In this document: positions 49,083 to 59,132 of the stretch, one piece after another
How positions within the stretch are numbered: the first letter of the stretch is position 1
How the letters are laid out: each line of letters opens with the position of its first letter
Assembly: GCF_014656545.1 (NCBI RefSeq)
Contig: NZ_BNDS01000005.1
Span: 1-64,000, forward strand
Origin: Neobacillus kokaensis
Lineage (GTDB): Bacteria; Bacillota; Bacilli; Bacillales; Cytobacillaceae
Reading direction: 5' to 3'
Length of the DNA stretch: 64,000 bases
Made by a program: the position numbers and the translations under genes
Notes under the pieces: model-generated
The model's database searches: none
The model's input: the letters and a program-made list of their open reading frames with translations, nothing else
What the model was told of the DNA's origin: nothing

Positions 49083-51152
49083 GTGGAAATCATGACGGAT
49101 CACGGGTTTCGTAAGACGATTAAAATCTTTCGCGCTATATTGTTCATCAGTTTGATCGGCATGGTTTGTATGGCTATTGTCCTGATCGGCATCCTGGCCT
49201 ACGCCAAGGTTCTAGGCGCACCGCCGCTTGCTGTGCCGCAGTCGACGCTGTACTTCTCGGACGACGGTACGTTGATCGGCGAAAGCAATAGCGGGCAGAA
49301 GCGTTACTGGGCTAAGCTCGACCATATTTCTCCAGATTTAGTGAATGCCACGATTTCAATTGAAGATAAAAGCTTTTTCGACCACCACGGTTTTGACTAC
49401 AAACGGATTGCCGGAGCAGTGATTGCCGATGTCAAGGCATTTGCCAAGGTACAGGGCGCGAGCACAATCACCCAGCAATATGCACGAAATCTGTTTCTAG
49501 AACATGACAAAACGTGGACACGGAAGCTTCATGAGGCCCTTTATACGATCCGCCTGGAAATGAATTATTCAAAAAATGATATTTTGGAAGGCTATTTAAA
49601 TACCATCTACTATGGAAACGGTGCATATGGTGCCGAAGCCGCAAGCCAGTTTTATTTTGGTAAAAAGGCAAACGAACTCAGCTTGGCAGAGGCAAGCATG
49701 CTGGCAGGGATTCCAAAGGGGCCTGGCTACTACTCACCGCTGCGTTCACCGGAAAACGCCAAAAGACGCCAAGCGATTATTTTAAACAGCATGGTCAAGA
49801 ATGGCTATATCAGTAAAAAAGAAGCAGAAGCAGCTGTCGAGGAAAAGCTGGTATTCACCGGTGTTCATACAACCCAAAAAGTGAAGGCGGCCCCGTATTT
49901 CCAGGATGCCGTGAAAAATGCCCTGAAAAATCAGCTCCATTTAGATGACCGTACCATTGCTCTTGGCGGGTTAAAGGTGTACACCACCCTAAACCTAAAG
50001 CAGCAAAAGGCGGCGGAGGAGCAAATCAAAAAATATGTATCCAGCTCATCGGAGATTCAGACGGCCTTAGTTGCGATGAATCCGAAAAATGGTTACGTCC
50101 AGGCAATGGTGGGCGGCCGGGATTATGAAAAAAGTCCCTTTAACCGTGCCGTTCAGGCAGTAAGGCAGCCTGGTTCAACCATCAAGCCGCTGCTGTACTA
50201 CAGTGCACTTGAACACGGCTTTACCCCTTCGTCAACAATGCGCAGCGAATATACGACGTTTCACTTTGATGACGGCAGGACTAAATATACACCGCATAAT
50301 TTTAATAACAAATATGCCGACGGGGAAATTACCCTCGCTCAGGCCCTAGCTGTATCGGATAATATTTATGCCGTTAAAACGCATTTGTTTTTAGGAGAAG
50401 AGGTGTTAGCGGAGACAGCGCAGAAATTTGGACTGTCTACGAAAATGGCACAGGTGCCTTCACTTGCCCTTGGAACATCAGGCGTTCGCATAATTGAAAT
50501 GGCCAATGCCTACAGTCTGCTTGCCAACGGCGGCAAACGCGTCTATCCGACCTTGATTACGAGAGTGGAAGATTATAACGGCAAGGTGATTTTTGAAAGA
50601 AAACAAGAATCGGAAAAGGTTCTCGACCCGGCTAAAGCATATGTGATGACGCAAATGATGACCGGTGTGTTTGATACCAAATTGAATGGCTACGCCAAGG
50701 TAACTGGAAGCACGATTGCGGAAGACCTTACAAGACCGTATGCTGGAAAGTCCGGATCAACGGAAACGGACAGCTGGATGATTGGCTATTCGCCGCAGCT
50801 TGTTTCGGCCGTTTGGGTCGGCTATGATGTCGGCAAACCGATTGAGCTGCGTCCGGAAAAATCATATGCGAAAAATATCTGGGCTAATTTTATGGAAGAG
50901 GCCTTAGAGGGCAAATCAGTAAAAGCCTTTAAACCGCCAAAGGACGGGGTGATCGGCGTCTATGTAAACCCTGAAAACGGGAAGCTTGCAACAAAAGACT
51001 GTCCGGTCCGGCGCTTCACCTACTATGTCACAGGAACGGAGCCGGCTGAGTATTGCACCGAGCATTTGAAAAACGGCACCGGCAGTGAACCGGCAAAAGG
51101 CGGGCAAAAGATGAAAAAGCCTTGGTACAAACGCATCCTGCCGTGGAGCTAA
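49083..51152 (+). CDS. pbpG: Class A penicillin-binding protein (PbpG/PBP2d)
   Basis: Bifunctional peptidoglycan synthase anchored by one N-terminal helix (ILFISLIGMVCMAIVLIGILAYA). Transglycosylase motifs: ISIEDKSFFDHHGFD, GASTITQQYARNL, RKLHEALYTIRLE. Transpeptidase motifs: STIK in RQPGSTIKPLLYY, SDN in LAVSDNIYAVK and KSG in AGKSGSTETDSWMIG. PbpG in B. subtilis helps synthesise spore wall material in the forespore. The GTG at 49083 lies eight bases after AGGTGG; an in-frame GTG at 49071 overlaps that site. Confidence 0.94.
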   Translation: MEIMTDHGFRKTIKIFRAILFISLIGMVCMAIVLIGILAYAKVLGAPPLAVPQSTLYFSDDGTLIGESNSGQKRYWAKLDHISPDLVNATISIEDKSFFDHHGFDYKRIAGAVIADVKAFAKVQGASTITQQYARNLFLEHDKTWTRKLHEALYTIRLEMNYSKNDILEGYLNTIYYGNGAYGAEAASQFYFGKKANELSLAEASMLAGIPKGPGYYSPLRSPENAKRRQAIILNSMVKNGYISKKEAEAAVEEKLVFTGVHTTQKVKAAPYFQDAVKNALKNQLHLDDRTIALGGLKVYTTLNLKQQKAAEEQIKKYVSSSSEIQTALVAMNPKNGYVQAMVGGRDYEKSPFNRAVQAVRQPGSTIKPLLYYSALEHGFTPSSTMRSEYTTFHFDDGRTKYTPHNFNNKYADGEITLAQALAVSDNIYAVKTHLFLGEEVLAETAQKFGLSTKMAQVPSLALGTSGVRIIEMANAYSLLANGGKRVYPTLITRVEDYNGKVIFERKQESEKVLDPAKAYVMTQMMTGVFDTKLNGYAKVTGSTIAEDLTRPYAGKSGSTETDSWMIGYSPQLVSAVWVGYDVGKPIELRPEKSYAKNIWANFMEEALEGKSVKAFKPPKDGVIGVYVNPENGKLATKDCPVRRFTYYVTGTEPAEYCTEHLKNGTGSEPAKGGQKMKKPWYKRILPWS

Positions 51153-51219
51153 TTTTGCCACTTTGAATTAATAATCTGAACTGGTCTGGGAGCCCCTCAT
51201 TCTCGTTCCCCTATAACGG

Positions 51220-51252
51220 AAAAAGCTCCGGAAATGATTCCGGAGCTTTTTC
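51220..51252 (+). terminator. Terminator after pbpG
   Basis: AAAAAGCTCCGGAAATGATTCCGGAGCTTTTT is a near-perfect hairpin with A and T runs on both sides. Confidence 0.88.
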
Positions 51253-51358
51253 CTGTCCTAGTCTTACAGTGTTTTTCACACTTCTTATAATACTACCCAT
51301 TCTTTTAAAAAACTACAAGAGATTCATCATTTTATTTTTTCAAAAAAATTTCTAAATT

Positions 51359-51868
51359 TCACAAATTTGTCAAACTTTCCTTCAATTCGTCACTTGAATT
51401 ATTCCATAACGCTTCATTATGTGCTAGAAGAAAGTCGGCCAGTATCTTTTTGGACTTTGCATCCATGTCATCAACAATAATATGGCGCTTAAGCGACTTA
51501 TCCATGCGGTTGACATGCTCAGGCAGTGACTTGTAGCCGCGGCGGATTTCTCGGTCAACGGTCATGAAGCACGCCGTCACACCGGCATAATAAGGCCCTT
51601 CTTCCTTGCGGTCAATCGTTACCCACACAAGCCAATACGGCTTGCCGTTTGGAACTTCCTCTTTATTCGGTAAAAATTTGATCCCCTTTTCCACGGCACT
51701 GCGGGCATGCATCGCTCCAACATCAATCTCCGCCTCGCCTGCGTCGACATCAATGATGACAGGTGATACGTTATCAAGGCTAAGGGCACCTTTTCCATAC
51801 CCCTTATGTCCGGCAGTCGGATCACTTTTGATAATATTAAAGCCCAATTTTTTCTTTTTATCTTCCAT
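51359..51868 (-). CDS. ywhD: YwhD family protein
   Basis: 169 aa protein of the YwhD family; function unknown. Recognisable by KKLGFNIIKSDPTAGHKGYGKG, VIIDVDAGEAEIDVGAMHARSA, and GKPYWLVWVTIDRKEEGPYYAG. It follows ywhC on the same strand with an 18-bp gap, the B. subtilis arrangement. Confidence 0.9.
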   Translation of the reverse strand: MEDKKKKLGFNIIKSDPTAGHKGYGKGALSLDNVSPVIIDVDAGEAEIDVGAMHARSAVEKGIKFLPNKEEVPNGKPYWLVWVTIDRKEEGPYYAGVTACFMTVDREIRRGYKSLPEHVNRMDKSLKRHIIVDDMDAKSKKILADFLLAHNEALWNNSSDELKESLTNL

Positions 51869-51886
51869 TATGGCTCGAAACCTCCT

Positions 51887-52549
51887 TTAAAAAAATACCC
51901 CATAAAAGAAATTACTTAACAGATCCCAAATCCAAGGGATGACAAAGCTGAAAATCGGTCCGATCGTTACGTTGTAGAGCGGGTCGATAAGAACTAAGAT
52001 CAAAAAGATCAGGATTCCATACTGTTCATATTGTGTCATTTTTGCTCTCAAATGGTTAGGCGCTAAGTCCTCGACAATCCGGTAGCCATCCAGCGGCGGC
52101 AGCGGCAGCAGGTTAAAAATGAATAAAACAATATTAAGCCTGATAAAAATATCTAGAAAATCATAAAAATTATCCGTCAAGTTAAAGCCGGCGCGAGATA
52201 AACCATAGCCAATCATAAAGCCAATGCAGGCCAAAAGCAAGTTCGACAGCGGGCCGGCGGCAGATACGAGAATCCCTGCCAGACGCGGCTTTTTGAAAAA
52301 GTAGCGGTTGACCGGTACCGGGCGGGCCCAGCCGAACCCGGCAATCAAGATTAAGATCGTGCCAAACGGGTCCAGGTGCTGTAGCGGATTTAACGTCAGC
52401 CGCCCCTGTTTTTTCGCCGTCTCGTCACCAAATTTATAGGCGACATAGGCATGGGCAAATTCGTGCAGCGTGAAGGCAAACACCAACGTAATCGCCACAT
52501 AGGGAATCATTCGCAAGGGATATGCCAAAAATCCTTCTAAAAAATCCAA
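51887..52549 (-). CDS. ywhC: Site-2 protease family membrane metallopeptidase (YwhC)
   Basis: 220 aa M50-type membrane protease. The zinc site HEFAH is in [16 protein letters not shown]; the distal metal ligand is in [12 protein letters not shown] (in place of the usual NPxPxLDG). About five membrane helices. Related short enzymes cut membrane substrates; the target is unknown. The start at 52549 is supported by AGGAGTAG. Confidence 0.9.
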   Translation of the reverse strand: MDFLEGFLAYPLRMIPYVAITLVFAFTLHEFAHAYVAYKFGDETAKKQGRLTLNPLQHLDPFGTILILIAGFGWARPVPVNRYFFKKPRLAGILVSAAGPLSNLLLACIGFMIGYGLSRAGFNLTDNFYDFLDIFIRLNIVLFIFNLLPLPPLDGYRIVEDLAPNHLRAKMTQYEQYGILIFLILVLIDPLYNVTIGPIFSFVIPWIWDLLSNFFYGVFF

Positions 52550-52722
52550 ACGGGCTACTCCTCCTTATTATAACGGCTTTATTTAACCGAACTGTCTCTA
52601 TTTTCCTTATAGTATACATGAAACCGGTTTGAAAAAGAAAATCAAATGATAGGCAAGATATTGCACTTTTCCGTCAATTATGGAACACTACTAAAGTAGT
52701 CCATTTTAAGGAGGTAAAGAGA

Positions 52723-52908
52723 ATGCCATACGTAACAGTCAAAATGCTTGAGGGACGTACCGAAGACCAAAAGAAAGCGTTAGTCGAAAAAGTAACTGAC
52801 GCCGTCAGCGAAACCACTGGCGCACCAAAAGAGAACGTCACTGTCTTCATCGAAGAAATGAGCAAAAATCACTACGGCGTAGCAGGTGTACGCTTTAGCG
52901 ACAAATAA
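52723..52908 (+). CDS. ywhB: 4-oxalocrotonate tautomerase-like protein (YwhB)
   Basis: 61 aa tautomerase. After Met removal Pro-1 is the catalytic base (MPYVTVKMLEGRT). It is very close in sequence to B. subtilis YwhB, which shows 2-hydroxymuconate tautomerase and phenylpyruvate tautomerase activity in vitro; its natural role is unknown. AAGGAGG precedes ATG 52723. Divergent from ywhC, as in B. subtilis. Confidence 0.95.
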   Translation: MPYVTVKMLEGRTEDQKKALVEKVTDAVSETTGAPKENVTVFIEEMSKNHYGVAGVRFSDK

Positions 52909-52924
52909 GTTAGTGACATAATTT

Positions 52925-52972
52925 GGTGTCAGGCATCATGTGATTTTTTCACATTCCAGCTTCAGCGCTTGA
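52925..52972. repeat. Truncated copy of the dispersed element
   Basis: GGTGTCAGGCATC, ATGTGATTTTTTCACAT and CCAGCTTCAGCGCTTGA match the left third of the full copies, then the match stops. It lies right after ywhB. Confidence 0.8.
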
Positions 52973-52986
52973 TACAGTTTGAGAGT

Positions 52987-53027
52987 AAAAAAGAGTGTGA
53001 GCCATCTGAGGTTACACACTCTTTTTG
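52987..53027. terminator. Bidirectional terminator between ywhB and the 76-aa gene
   Basis: AAAAAAGAGTGTG...CACACTCTTTTT with A and T runs on both sides of the stem. Confidence 0.82.
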
Positions 53028-53038
53028 GTTTCGTCCCA

Positions 53039-53269
53039 TTATAGATTTAGATTATCCTTTGGACTTTCGAGTTTGATTTTTTCGAGTTCAAGGCGCATTT
53101 TTTCAGTTTCAATTAAATAGTTTTGATGTTTTAGTTTTTCAAGCTCCAGCTGGTCTTTAACCATTTCTGCCTGTAATTTTGCCTTCTTCGTTGAATAGCC
53201 TCCCAGAATCGCAATAATGGGAATACCGAAGATCATCACAATCGCAACCAATCCTACAAATTCACCCAT
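53039..53269 (-). CDS. Small membrane-anchored coiled-coil protein
   Basis: 76 aa protein with one N-terminal membrane helix (FVGLVAIVMIFGIPIIAILGG) and a charged helix with heptad character (LQAEMVKDQLELEKLKHQNYL onward). The shape resembles PspB-like small membrane proteins but no family is certain. AAGGAGG lies upstream of ATG 53269. It is followed by a strong terminator. Confidence 0.75.
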   Translation of the reverse strand: MGEFVGLVAIVMIFGIPIIAILGGYSTKKAKLQAEMVKDQLELEKLKHQNYLIETEKMRLELEKIKLESPKDNLNL

Positions 53270-53401
53270 GTAGCATCCTCCTTCACCACTCCGATAGACA
53301 AATCATAACAGAATTTCAAAAAAATTCATATTCCTTCCAAATAAAAAACGCCTGTATACCCGACTTACACCGAGACCAAGCGTCTTTTCCTATCCGTATC
53401 T

Positions 53402-53905
53402 CTATTGAATTTTCGCTTTCAAGCTTTCAATATACTGATAAGCCTCATCAATTTCCGCCTCTGTGTAGCGCTGGCTGCTTTTTAACGTAAACACCTTGTT
53501 CATAACCTCTCCCTTCGGGAGGTCGTCAAAAAACAGCACCGTTGAGACCAGCTCTAAAAATCTGGCATTTTGCTCATTCATATCTATTAAGCAATCTTCT
53601 AAACACGGCATGTCCACTTCATTTATGCTCAAGAACTCTTTCCCGGTCTCGGTCAGCGTATAGCGGTATTGAAAATAACCGCCCTTTTTTTCCTTAACCT
53701 CATTCAAAAAGCCCATGTTGCATAGCTCTTCTACTCTTGTCGTTAATTCCTCAGAGTATGGGCCGTAAAAATGAAACTGAAATCTATCATTAAATGGAAA
53801 TTGAATTTTTTTCGCAATGTATATCATCTTTTGCAGCTTTTTCCGCCCGATGATTTCGCCAGAAACCAAAATCGCCTGCATCAGCTTGGCATGATCTTTT
53901 AACAC
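53402..53905 (-). CDS. ywgA: YwgA family protein
   Basis: 167 aa protein of the YwgA family. It starts MLKDHAKLMQAILVSGEIIGRKKLQKMIYIAKKI and has FHFYGPYSEEL, a pattern shared with winged-helix-like regulatory proteins. Function unknown. It is 29 bases after ywfO, so it is probably in the same transcript. A weak hairpin with T run (53343-53392) follows. Confidence 0.88.
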   Translation of the reverse strand: MLKDHAKLMQAILVSGEIIGRKKLQKMIYIAKKIQFPFNDRFQFHFYGPYSEELTTRVEELCNMGFLNEVKEKKGGYFQYRYTLTETGKEFLSINEVDMPCLEDCLIDMNEQNARFLELVSTVLFFDDLPKGEVMNKVFTLKSSQRYTEAEIDEAYQYIESLKAKIQ

Positions 53906-53934
53906 TATTCGTCATCTCCTACTCCATTTAACAG

Positions 53935-55236
53935 CTATTCTAAAAGGGTACGTATCTGCTTCTTTATATCCTTTGCATTTGATTCATCGGCAAGAAAATC
54001 AGCAGGATAATAGAGTTTATGGTCGGTTCTTCGTTTTCCTGAAATCGCATCGACAATCTCTGATTCTCTAGAAAGCTCCCGTAATTCCCCGTTTTTCATC
54101 AATAAGTGAATCGGCAGCCGCTCTTCTTCCTCGCCCGGACGATAAAAGTCGTAAGGCAAATCAGAGGAGGAATCCACCACCAAATAATAGTCAGGATCAA
54201 TCCCTGCTTTTAAAAACAGGCCATTTAACTCGGCCAGCTTTTTGTATTCCTTAGCCGGGTCGAACTCGGCATACTTAAACAAATTTCGATTGACAAAACG
54301 GCGGCACAAATCGCTTAAGATCGGGTCGGCCTCATTCTGCCAAATTTGAAAATAAAACATAATGACCGCTTCATCTAACTTTAAGTAGTCTTCTAATGTG
54401 ACGTTTTCAGTTTCACTAAAAAACGAGATGAAATGCTGCGGCTCGTGTTTAAAGGCATAGTTATCCTTATATAGCTGCTTCGCCCGGTGGAGGATTTTCG
54501 TCAAAATGACCTCTGCGCTGCGGGAAACTGGATGAAAATACACCTGCCAGTACATTTGATAGCGGCTCATAATATAGTCTTCAACCGCGTGCATACCGCT
54601 TTTTTTAATCACGACCTGCTCTTCCCGAGGGCGCATGACGCGCAAAATCCGTTCCATGTCAAATTGGCCGTAGCTGACCCCGGTAAAATAGGCGTCACGC
54701 TGCAGGTAATCCATCCGGTCAGCATCAATTTGACTGGAAATTAAACTGACTACAAGCTTTTTTTCTGAAGTCTTCGCAATCACTTCTGCAACTTTTTCCG
54801 GAAATTCGGGACTAACGTTTTTAAGTACCTTGTTTACCTCTGTATCGCCTAAAATAATCGCCCGTGTAAAATCCTCATGATCAAAATCGAATACTTTTTC
54901 AAATGCGTGGGAAAACGGTCCATGGCCAAGGTCATGAAGAAGGGCGGCACATAAGGTGAGAAGGCGGTCCCTATTGTCCCATTCCGGTCTGCCGTCAAAG
55001 ACATCGTCAATGATACGGCGGACAATTTCGTAAACGCCAAGGGAATGGTTAAAACGGCTGTGCTCTGCCCCGTGGAAGGTCAAAAAGGTCGTACCAAGCT
55101 GTTTAATCCGCCTTAAGCGCTGAAACTCCTTCGTTCCGACTAAATCCCAAATCGCCCGGTCACGCACATGAACATAGCGATGGACAGGATCCTTAAACAC
55201 TTTCTCTTCACTCAACTTCTCCACCATATAGGTCAT
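53935..55236 (-). CDS. ywfO: HD-domain phosphohydrolase YwfO
   Basis: 433 aa HD-superfamily enzyme. The metal motif is H...HD: HSRFNHSLGVYE then ALLHDLGHGPFSHAFEK, and QIDADRMDYLQRDAYFTG is the distal Asp region. The fold is that of SAMHD1/dGTPase-type phosphohydrolases, so a nucleotide substrate is likely. ATG 55236 gives the B. subtilis length of 433 aa and has AGAGGGAA upstream; a 35-residue in-frame extension is rejected. Confidence 0.93.
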   Translation of the reverse strand: MTYMVEKLSEEKVFKDPVHRYVHVRDRAIWDLVGTKEFQRLRRIKQLGTTFLTFHGAEHSRFNHSLGVYEIVRRIIDDVFDGRPEWDNRDRLLTLCAALLHDLGHGPFSHAFEKVFDFDHEDFTRAIILGDTEVNKVLKNVSPEFPEKVAEVIAKTSEKKLVVSLISSQIDADRMDYLQRDAYFTGVSYGQFDMERILRVMRPREEQVVIKKSGMHAVEDYIMSRYQMYWQVYFHPVSRSAEVILTKILHRAKQLYKDNYAFKHEPQHFISFFSETENVTLEDYLKLDEAVIMFYFQIWQNEADPILSDLCRRFVNRNLFKYAEFDPAKEYKKLAELNGLFLKAGIDPDYYLVVDSSSDLPYDFYRPGEEEERLPIHLLMKNGELRELSRESEIVDAISGKRRTDHKLYYPADFLADESNAKDIKKQIRTLLE

Positions 55237-55354
55237 CCGCTTCCCTCTTCCCATTAACATTCCAATAAACCTAATTAACCGAACATCATTATTTCTATTA
55301 TATACCAAAAAAACACAAAATTCCGCAGGATTTTTCGACAAGTGCTGTTGCTTT

Positions 55355-55519
55355 GGTGTCAGGCACCGCGAATAGCGGAAGCGCCTTGGTCAGCACCGAC
55401 TAGCATAAGACGAGCCGGCTGAAAGGTTGCTTTTTAACCTTTTGGACGGATTAGCATATGACTCGAGGCGCTAGGCGCTGGAGCAGAACATGTGAAAAAT
55501 TCACATGGTGCCTGACACA
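55355..55519. repeat. Dispersed inverted-end element, full copy 2
   Basis: A 165-bp element bounded by GGTGTCAGGCACC (55355-55367) and GGTGCCTGACACA (55507-55519). The palindrome next to the right end is ATGTGAAAAATTCACAT. Interior words: AGCGGAAGCGCCTTGG, AAGACGAGCCGGCTGAAAGG, AACCTTTTGGACGGATTAGC. It is in reverse orientation to copy 1. It lies upstream of ywfO. Confidence 0.88.
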
Positions 55520-55547
55520 ACTCTCAAAAAATGACACCTTAAAAAGA

Positions 55548-55588
55548 AAAATCACCTTTGTCCATTCCAGCAGCAAAGGTGATTTATT
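55548..55588 (-). terminator. Terminator after the DUF1450 gene
   Basis: On the minus strand AAATCACCTTTG...CAAAGGTGATTT followed by TTCTTTTT. Confidence 0.85.
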
Positions 55589-55600
55589 CTTTTTTCACGT

Positions 55601-55822
55601 CTATTTTATCTTTTTATTTACTTTTTCCATTAATTCCTCTTCTGACAGGGCGGCGACTGGGCGGTTGTTGACGAAGGCGAAGGTCTTTTTCCGTCCTGGC
55701 CCGCAATATGATTGGCAGCCGATTTTGATTTCGGCATTCGGATCAGCTTCTTTCAAACGAGGGATTAATGTCTTCAAATTTACGGCTTGGCAATCATCAC
55801 AAACGCGAAATTCATTAGCCAT
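55601..55822 (-). CDS. DUF1450 protein (YuzB-like)
   Basis: 73 aa DUF1450 protein, a thioredoxin-like fold with an N-terminal CDDC motif ([12 protein letters not shown]) and a [21 protein letters not shown] segment typical of the family. It may bind a metal or Fe-S cluster or act in thiol redox; function unproven. Start MANEF at 55822 is preferred because AAGGG lies upstream; a seven-residue extension exists. It has its own terminator. Confidence 0.85.
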   Translation of the reverse strand: MANEFRVCDDCQAVNLKTLIPRLKEADPNAEIKIGCQSYCGPGRKKTFAFVNNRPVAALSEEELMEKVNKKIK

Positions 55823-56207
55823 TTCCGACAACCCTTTCTTCAAGCACTCTATAACATTATTTTACCCAACCGGCAGCTTAGAATTTCACCAGCTGGCAAA
55901 CAATAGAAAAAATAACAAATCATCATCCATTTTACTCCTAACGTATTTTACATTTTCTATCCTCCTAATGCAAGCAGCAATCTTCGGCCACCCTCAACAA
56001 GTCCTGCGAATATCAACAACTTTCACGATATCCCACCAGACAAACAATTTTTACCAGAAAAAATAGCTATTTAAAAAATCTATTATCCTTTTAACCATTT
56101 TGGTATAAACCTTGAAAAACTTGTCCATCATAAGACTAGAACTTTTAAATTACAGCCAGCATCAGGCTAGTATTCATTGGAAAATAATTATTAGGGAGTT
56201 GAAACAA

Positions 56208-56987
56208 ATGAAAGTTCGTCAAGACGCATGGACAGATGAAAACGATTTGCTCTTGGCTGAGACTGTCCTTAGACATGTAAGGGAAGGCAGTACCCAGCTG
56301 AACGCATTTGAAGAAGTGGGTGACAAGCTGAACCGAACCTCCGCGGCCTGTGGCTTCAGATGGAATGCAGTTGTCCGCCACCGCTATGAAAAAGCATTGG
56401 CATTAGCCAAAAAACAACGGAAACAAAGACAACGAATCTTAGGAAAAGATCAAGGCGGGAAGAAAAAACTGCTTTATAATCCGCCGGTTGGGGCACCTGA
56501 AGAACTAGAAACAATGCCAGTCAATATGGAAATCCCTGCTATGCCGGAAATGCCTGCCATGGATGTATCAATAGCGGATGTACCAGCTTCCGAGGTTCAG
56601 AACTTAACCGCAGAAATGGCAATGGAATCATACGTCAAGCCGCAGCCGCAGGTATATACACAGCCAGTAACTGGAGCAGGACTAACGATGGATTCAGTGA
56701 TTGCTTTCTTGCAAAACTTTAAACATTCCAATCTGCAAAATGAAGCATTAAAAAGTGAGAATGAAAGATTAAAGCGGGAAATCGCCGAGTTAAAGAGACA
56801 AAACGAGGAAATGAGCGCCAAGGTAAGGGGCCTAGAGGAAAATTCCGAAACGATGCAGGAAGACTACGAAACATTAATGAAGATCATGAATCGTGCCCGC
56901 AAGCTTGTCTTATTTGAAGAAGAGGAAAGACCCGCTACTAAATTCAAAATGGACCGTAACGGAAACTTAGAAAAAGTTGCGGAATAA
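56208..56987 (+). CDS. rsfA: Prespore regulator RsfA
   Basis: RsfA is made in the forespore under sigma-F and tunes sigma-F genes in B. subtilis. The 259 aa protein has a Myb/SANT-like DNA-binding domain [16 protein letters not shown] to [17 protein letters not shown] (1-64), a basic patch, a Pro/Met-rich linker, and a long coiled coil ([19 protein letters not shown], about 195-245). ATG 56208 follows AGGGAG and gives nearly the B. subtilis length; the 32-residue in-frame extension is rejected. Confidence 0.92.
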   Translation: MKVRQDAWTDENDLLLAETVLRHVREGSTQLNAFEEVGDKLNRTSAACGFRWNAVVRHRYEKALALAKKQRKQRQRILGKDQGGKKKLLYNPPVGAPEELETMPVNMEIPAMPEMPAMDVSIADVPASEVQNLTAEMAMESYVKPQPQVYTQPVTGAGLTMDSVIAFLQNFKHSNLQNEALKSENERLKREIAELKRQNEEMSAKVRGLEENSETMQEDYETLMKIMNRARKLVLFEEEERPATKFKMDRNGNLEKVAE

Positions 56988-57041
56988 CCATGCAAACTGC
57001 CATATATGGGGAGAAGGAGAACAACGCGCAGCATCTCCATT

Positions 57042-57097
57042 AAAAAAGAGAGGCCGACTCTAATGAAGGTGTCACACCTGTGAGTCAGCCTCTTTTT
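57042..57097. terminator. Bidirectional terminator between rsfA and lipL
   Basis: AAAAAAGAGAGGCCGACTC...GAGTCAGCCTCTTTTT. The lipL stop codon lies in the upper part of the hairpin, so both genes share it. Confidence 0.85.
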
Positions 57098-57926
57098 GCA
57101 TGGCCAAAAATGGCTCATTCCGCTCTGCAATCCGCTGCAAATATCCCGGCAAAAGCTCAAGCTCATGTTCATTTAATGACCCGGCATAAAGCAGGCCGCT
57201 GTGTTGCTTTAACTGGATTAATAGACGCTGCATCACATCGCTGACGGAAAAATTACAGCCGTACAGCTCCGACAAGGAAGCCATTACTTCCGGCACAATC
57301 ATCGGATAGACAAACTTTGTCTCGTCGTTCCGCTTCGCTCTTGAGTAAAACTTGCGTACAATCTCCGCGCGCTTCGAACCGCTGCCGTCCACACACAAAT
57401 AAATCTGGACCGCCACGCCTCTTCGCAGCCGCCTTTGCGAGATTCCGGCAAACTTTTTTCCATTTATACTAAGATCATAGCTTCCAGGACAATAGGAGCC
57501 GACGATTTCACGCGCTTCAATCGTTTGCGAAAAATCAGCAAACATGCTCTGAATCAGCGCCCACATCGTATCATAGCCGCGGTTAATATCAATCCCTTTT
57601 TCTGCTTCCGGAAAAATAAGCGAAATATTGAGGACTCCTGCGTCAAGAACAACCGCCAAACCGCCGGAATTCCGGACAATCACCTGATACCCCTGTGCAT
57701 TTAAAAATTGAATCCCCTCTTGCAAATAGGGCAGCTTCGAATCCTGTATGCCCAATACAATTGTATTGTCATGAACCCATGTGCGCGCCGTCGCCGGTGC
57801 CGTTCCCGCCCCAACAGAGGCACACAACGCATCATCATAACCAAATGAATCCAGCGCCGAAAACTGCAAACCTGCAGAAGACTGATCAATCACCCGCCAC
57901 TCAGGCTGATGCAATAAACCTTCCAT
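57072..57926 (-). CDS. lipL: Octanoyl-GcvH:protein N-octanoyltransferase
   Basis: Moves octanoyl or lipoyl groups from GcvH to the E2 subunits of 2-oxoacid dehydrogenases. The 284 aa protein of the lipoate ligase-like fold has the acyl-carrying Cys146 in [16 protein letters not shown] and Lys158 in the same segment, plus [23 protein letters not shown] 57926 follows AAGGGAG. It is B. subtilis YwfL. A dispersed element ends 25 bases upstream of the start and probably contributes to its 5-prime leader. Confidence 0.94.
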   Translation of the reverse strand: MEGLLHQPEWRVIDQSSAGLQFSALDSFGYDDALCASVGAGTAPATARTWVHDNTIVLGIQDSKLPYLQEGIQFLNAQGYQVIVRNSGGLAVVLDAGVLNISLIFPEAEKGIDINRGYDTMWALIQSMFADFSQTIEAREIVGSYCPGSYDLSINGKKFAGISQRRLRRGVAVQIYLCVDGSGSKRAEIVRKFYSRAKRNDETKFVYPMIVPEVMASLSELYGCNFSVSDVMQRLLIQLKQHSGLLYAGSLNEHELELLPGYLQRIAERNEPFLAMQKEADSQV

Positions 57927-57950
57927 AATGGTAACTCCCTTTTTGCATTT

Positions 57951-58139
57951 AGTGTCAGGCACCATGTGAAAATTTCACATTATCTAGCTCCAGCGCCCAG
58001 CAACTAGTGTACTTCGCTCTTCTCCTTACGATAAGTCAACATCGATTCGCTTTGCTCGTCGTGTTTCCTTTATCTCATTCGAAGCGCTCCTTCCATACGT
58101 TGCTAAACGAGCGCTTCCGCTTTCATGGTGCCTGACACC
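57951..58139. repeat. Dispersed inverted-end element, full copy 3 (longer variant)
   Basis: A 189-bp element bounded by AGTGTCAGGCACC (57951-57963) and GGTGCCTGACACC (58127-58139). The palindrome ATGTGAAAATTTCACAT follows the left end, then CTAGCTCCAGCGCCCAGC. The middle differs from copies 1 and 2 (TTACGATAAGTCAACATCGA, CGCTTTGCTCGTCGTGTTTC), so this is a second subtype sharing only the ends. It lies between pta and lipL. Confidence 0.88.
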
Positions 58140-58160
58140 TCTTATAAAATCCACTTTACA

Positions 58161-59132
58161 TTATAATCCCTGCGCTGCCGTAATCAGTGCAAGTTTATAA
58201 ACATCTTCTTCGTTGCAGCCTCGGGATAGGTCGTTTACCGGGCGGTTTAAGCCTTGGAGAATTGGTCCGACTGCTTCGAAGCCGCCTAGGCGCTGGGCGA
58301 TTTTATAGCCGATGTTGCCCGCTTCAAGGCTTGGGAAGATAAATACGTTAGCGTCACCTTGAATCACAGATCCTGGCGCCTTGCTTTTCCCAACAGACGG
58401 GACAAACGCAGCATCAAATTGGAACTCACCATCAAGCACAACCGATGGATCGCGGCGTTTCGCTTCCGCAACGGCAGCCACCACGCGCTCAGTTTCTTCT
58501 GATTTTGCTGAGCCCTTTGTCGAAAAGCTCAACATTGCCACACGTGGTTCCACGTCAAACATCTCAGCCGTTTTCGCGCTCTCCAATGCAATCTCCGCTA
58601 AATCATTGCTGTCCGGTGCAATATTAATCGCACAGTCAGCAAAGACATACTTCTCTTCGCCGCGCACCATAATGAACACACCTGACGTCTTCTTCACGCC
58701 TTCTTTTGTCTTAATGATCTGTAAAGCAGGTCGGACCGTATCAGCTGTTGAATGAGTCGCACCGCTGACAAGTCCGTTCGCTTTATTTAGATACACAAGC
58801 ATCGTGCCAAAGTAGTTAACATCTAATAAAATCTTGCGAGCATCCTCTTCGGTCGCCTTTCCATTGCGCCGTTCCACAAACGCGGCGACAAGCTCGTCCA
58901 TCCCAGCGTAATTCGAAGGGTCATAAATTTCCACTGCATCCAACGATACCCCAAGTTCAGCAGCCTTTGCCTGAATCTGTTCAATATTGCCAAGCAAAAT
59001 CGGTATCAGTAATTTTTCTTCCGCTAAACGGCCTGCTGCTCTTAAAATCCGTTCATCTAAGCTTTCTGGAAAAACAATTTTCATTTCCCGTCCGGAAATC
59101 TTATTTTTCAATCCTGTAAATAAGTCACTCAT
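58161..59132 (-). CDS. pta: Phosphate acetyltransferase
   Basis: Converts acetyl-CoA and phosphate to acetyl phosphate in the acetate overflow route. The 323 aa protein has the short single-domain Pta form: KIVFPESLDERILRAAG, MLVYLNKANGLVSGATHSTADTVRPALQ, and the C-terminal AQRLGGFEAVGPILQGLNRPVNDLSRGC. ATG 59132 lies nine bases after AGGAGG. Location near lipL and hemQ follows B. subtilis. Confidence 0.97.
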   Translation of the reverse strand: MSDLFTGLKNKISGREMKIVFPESLDERILRAAGRLAEEKLLIPILLGNIEQIQAKAAELGVSLDAVEIYDPSNYAGMDELVAAFVERRNGKATEEDARKILLDVNYFGTMLVYLNKANGLVSGATHSTADTVRPALQIIKTKEGVKKTSGVFIMVRGEEKYVFADCAINIAPDSNDLAEIALESAKTAEMFDVEPRVAMLSFSTKGSAKSEETERVVAAVAEAKRRDPSVVLDGEFQFDAAFVPSVGKSKAPGSVIQGDANVFIFPSLEAGNIGYKIAQRLGGFEAVGPILQGLNRPVNDLSRGCNEEDVYKLALITAAQGL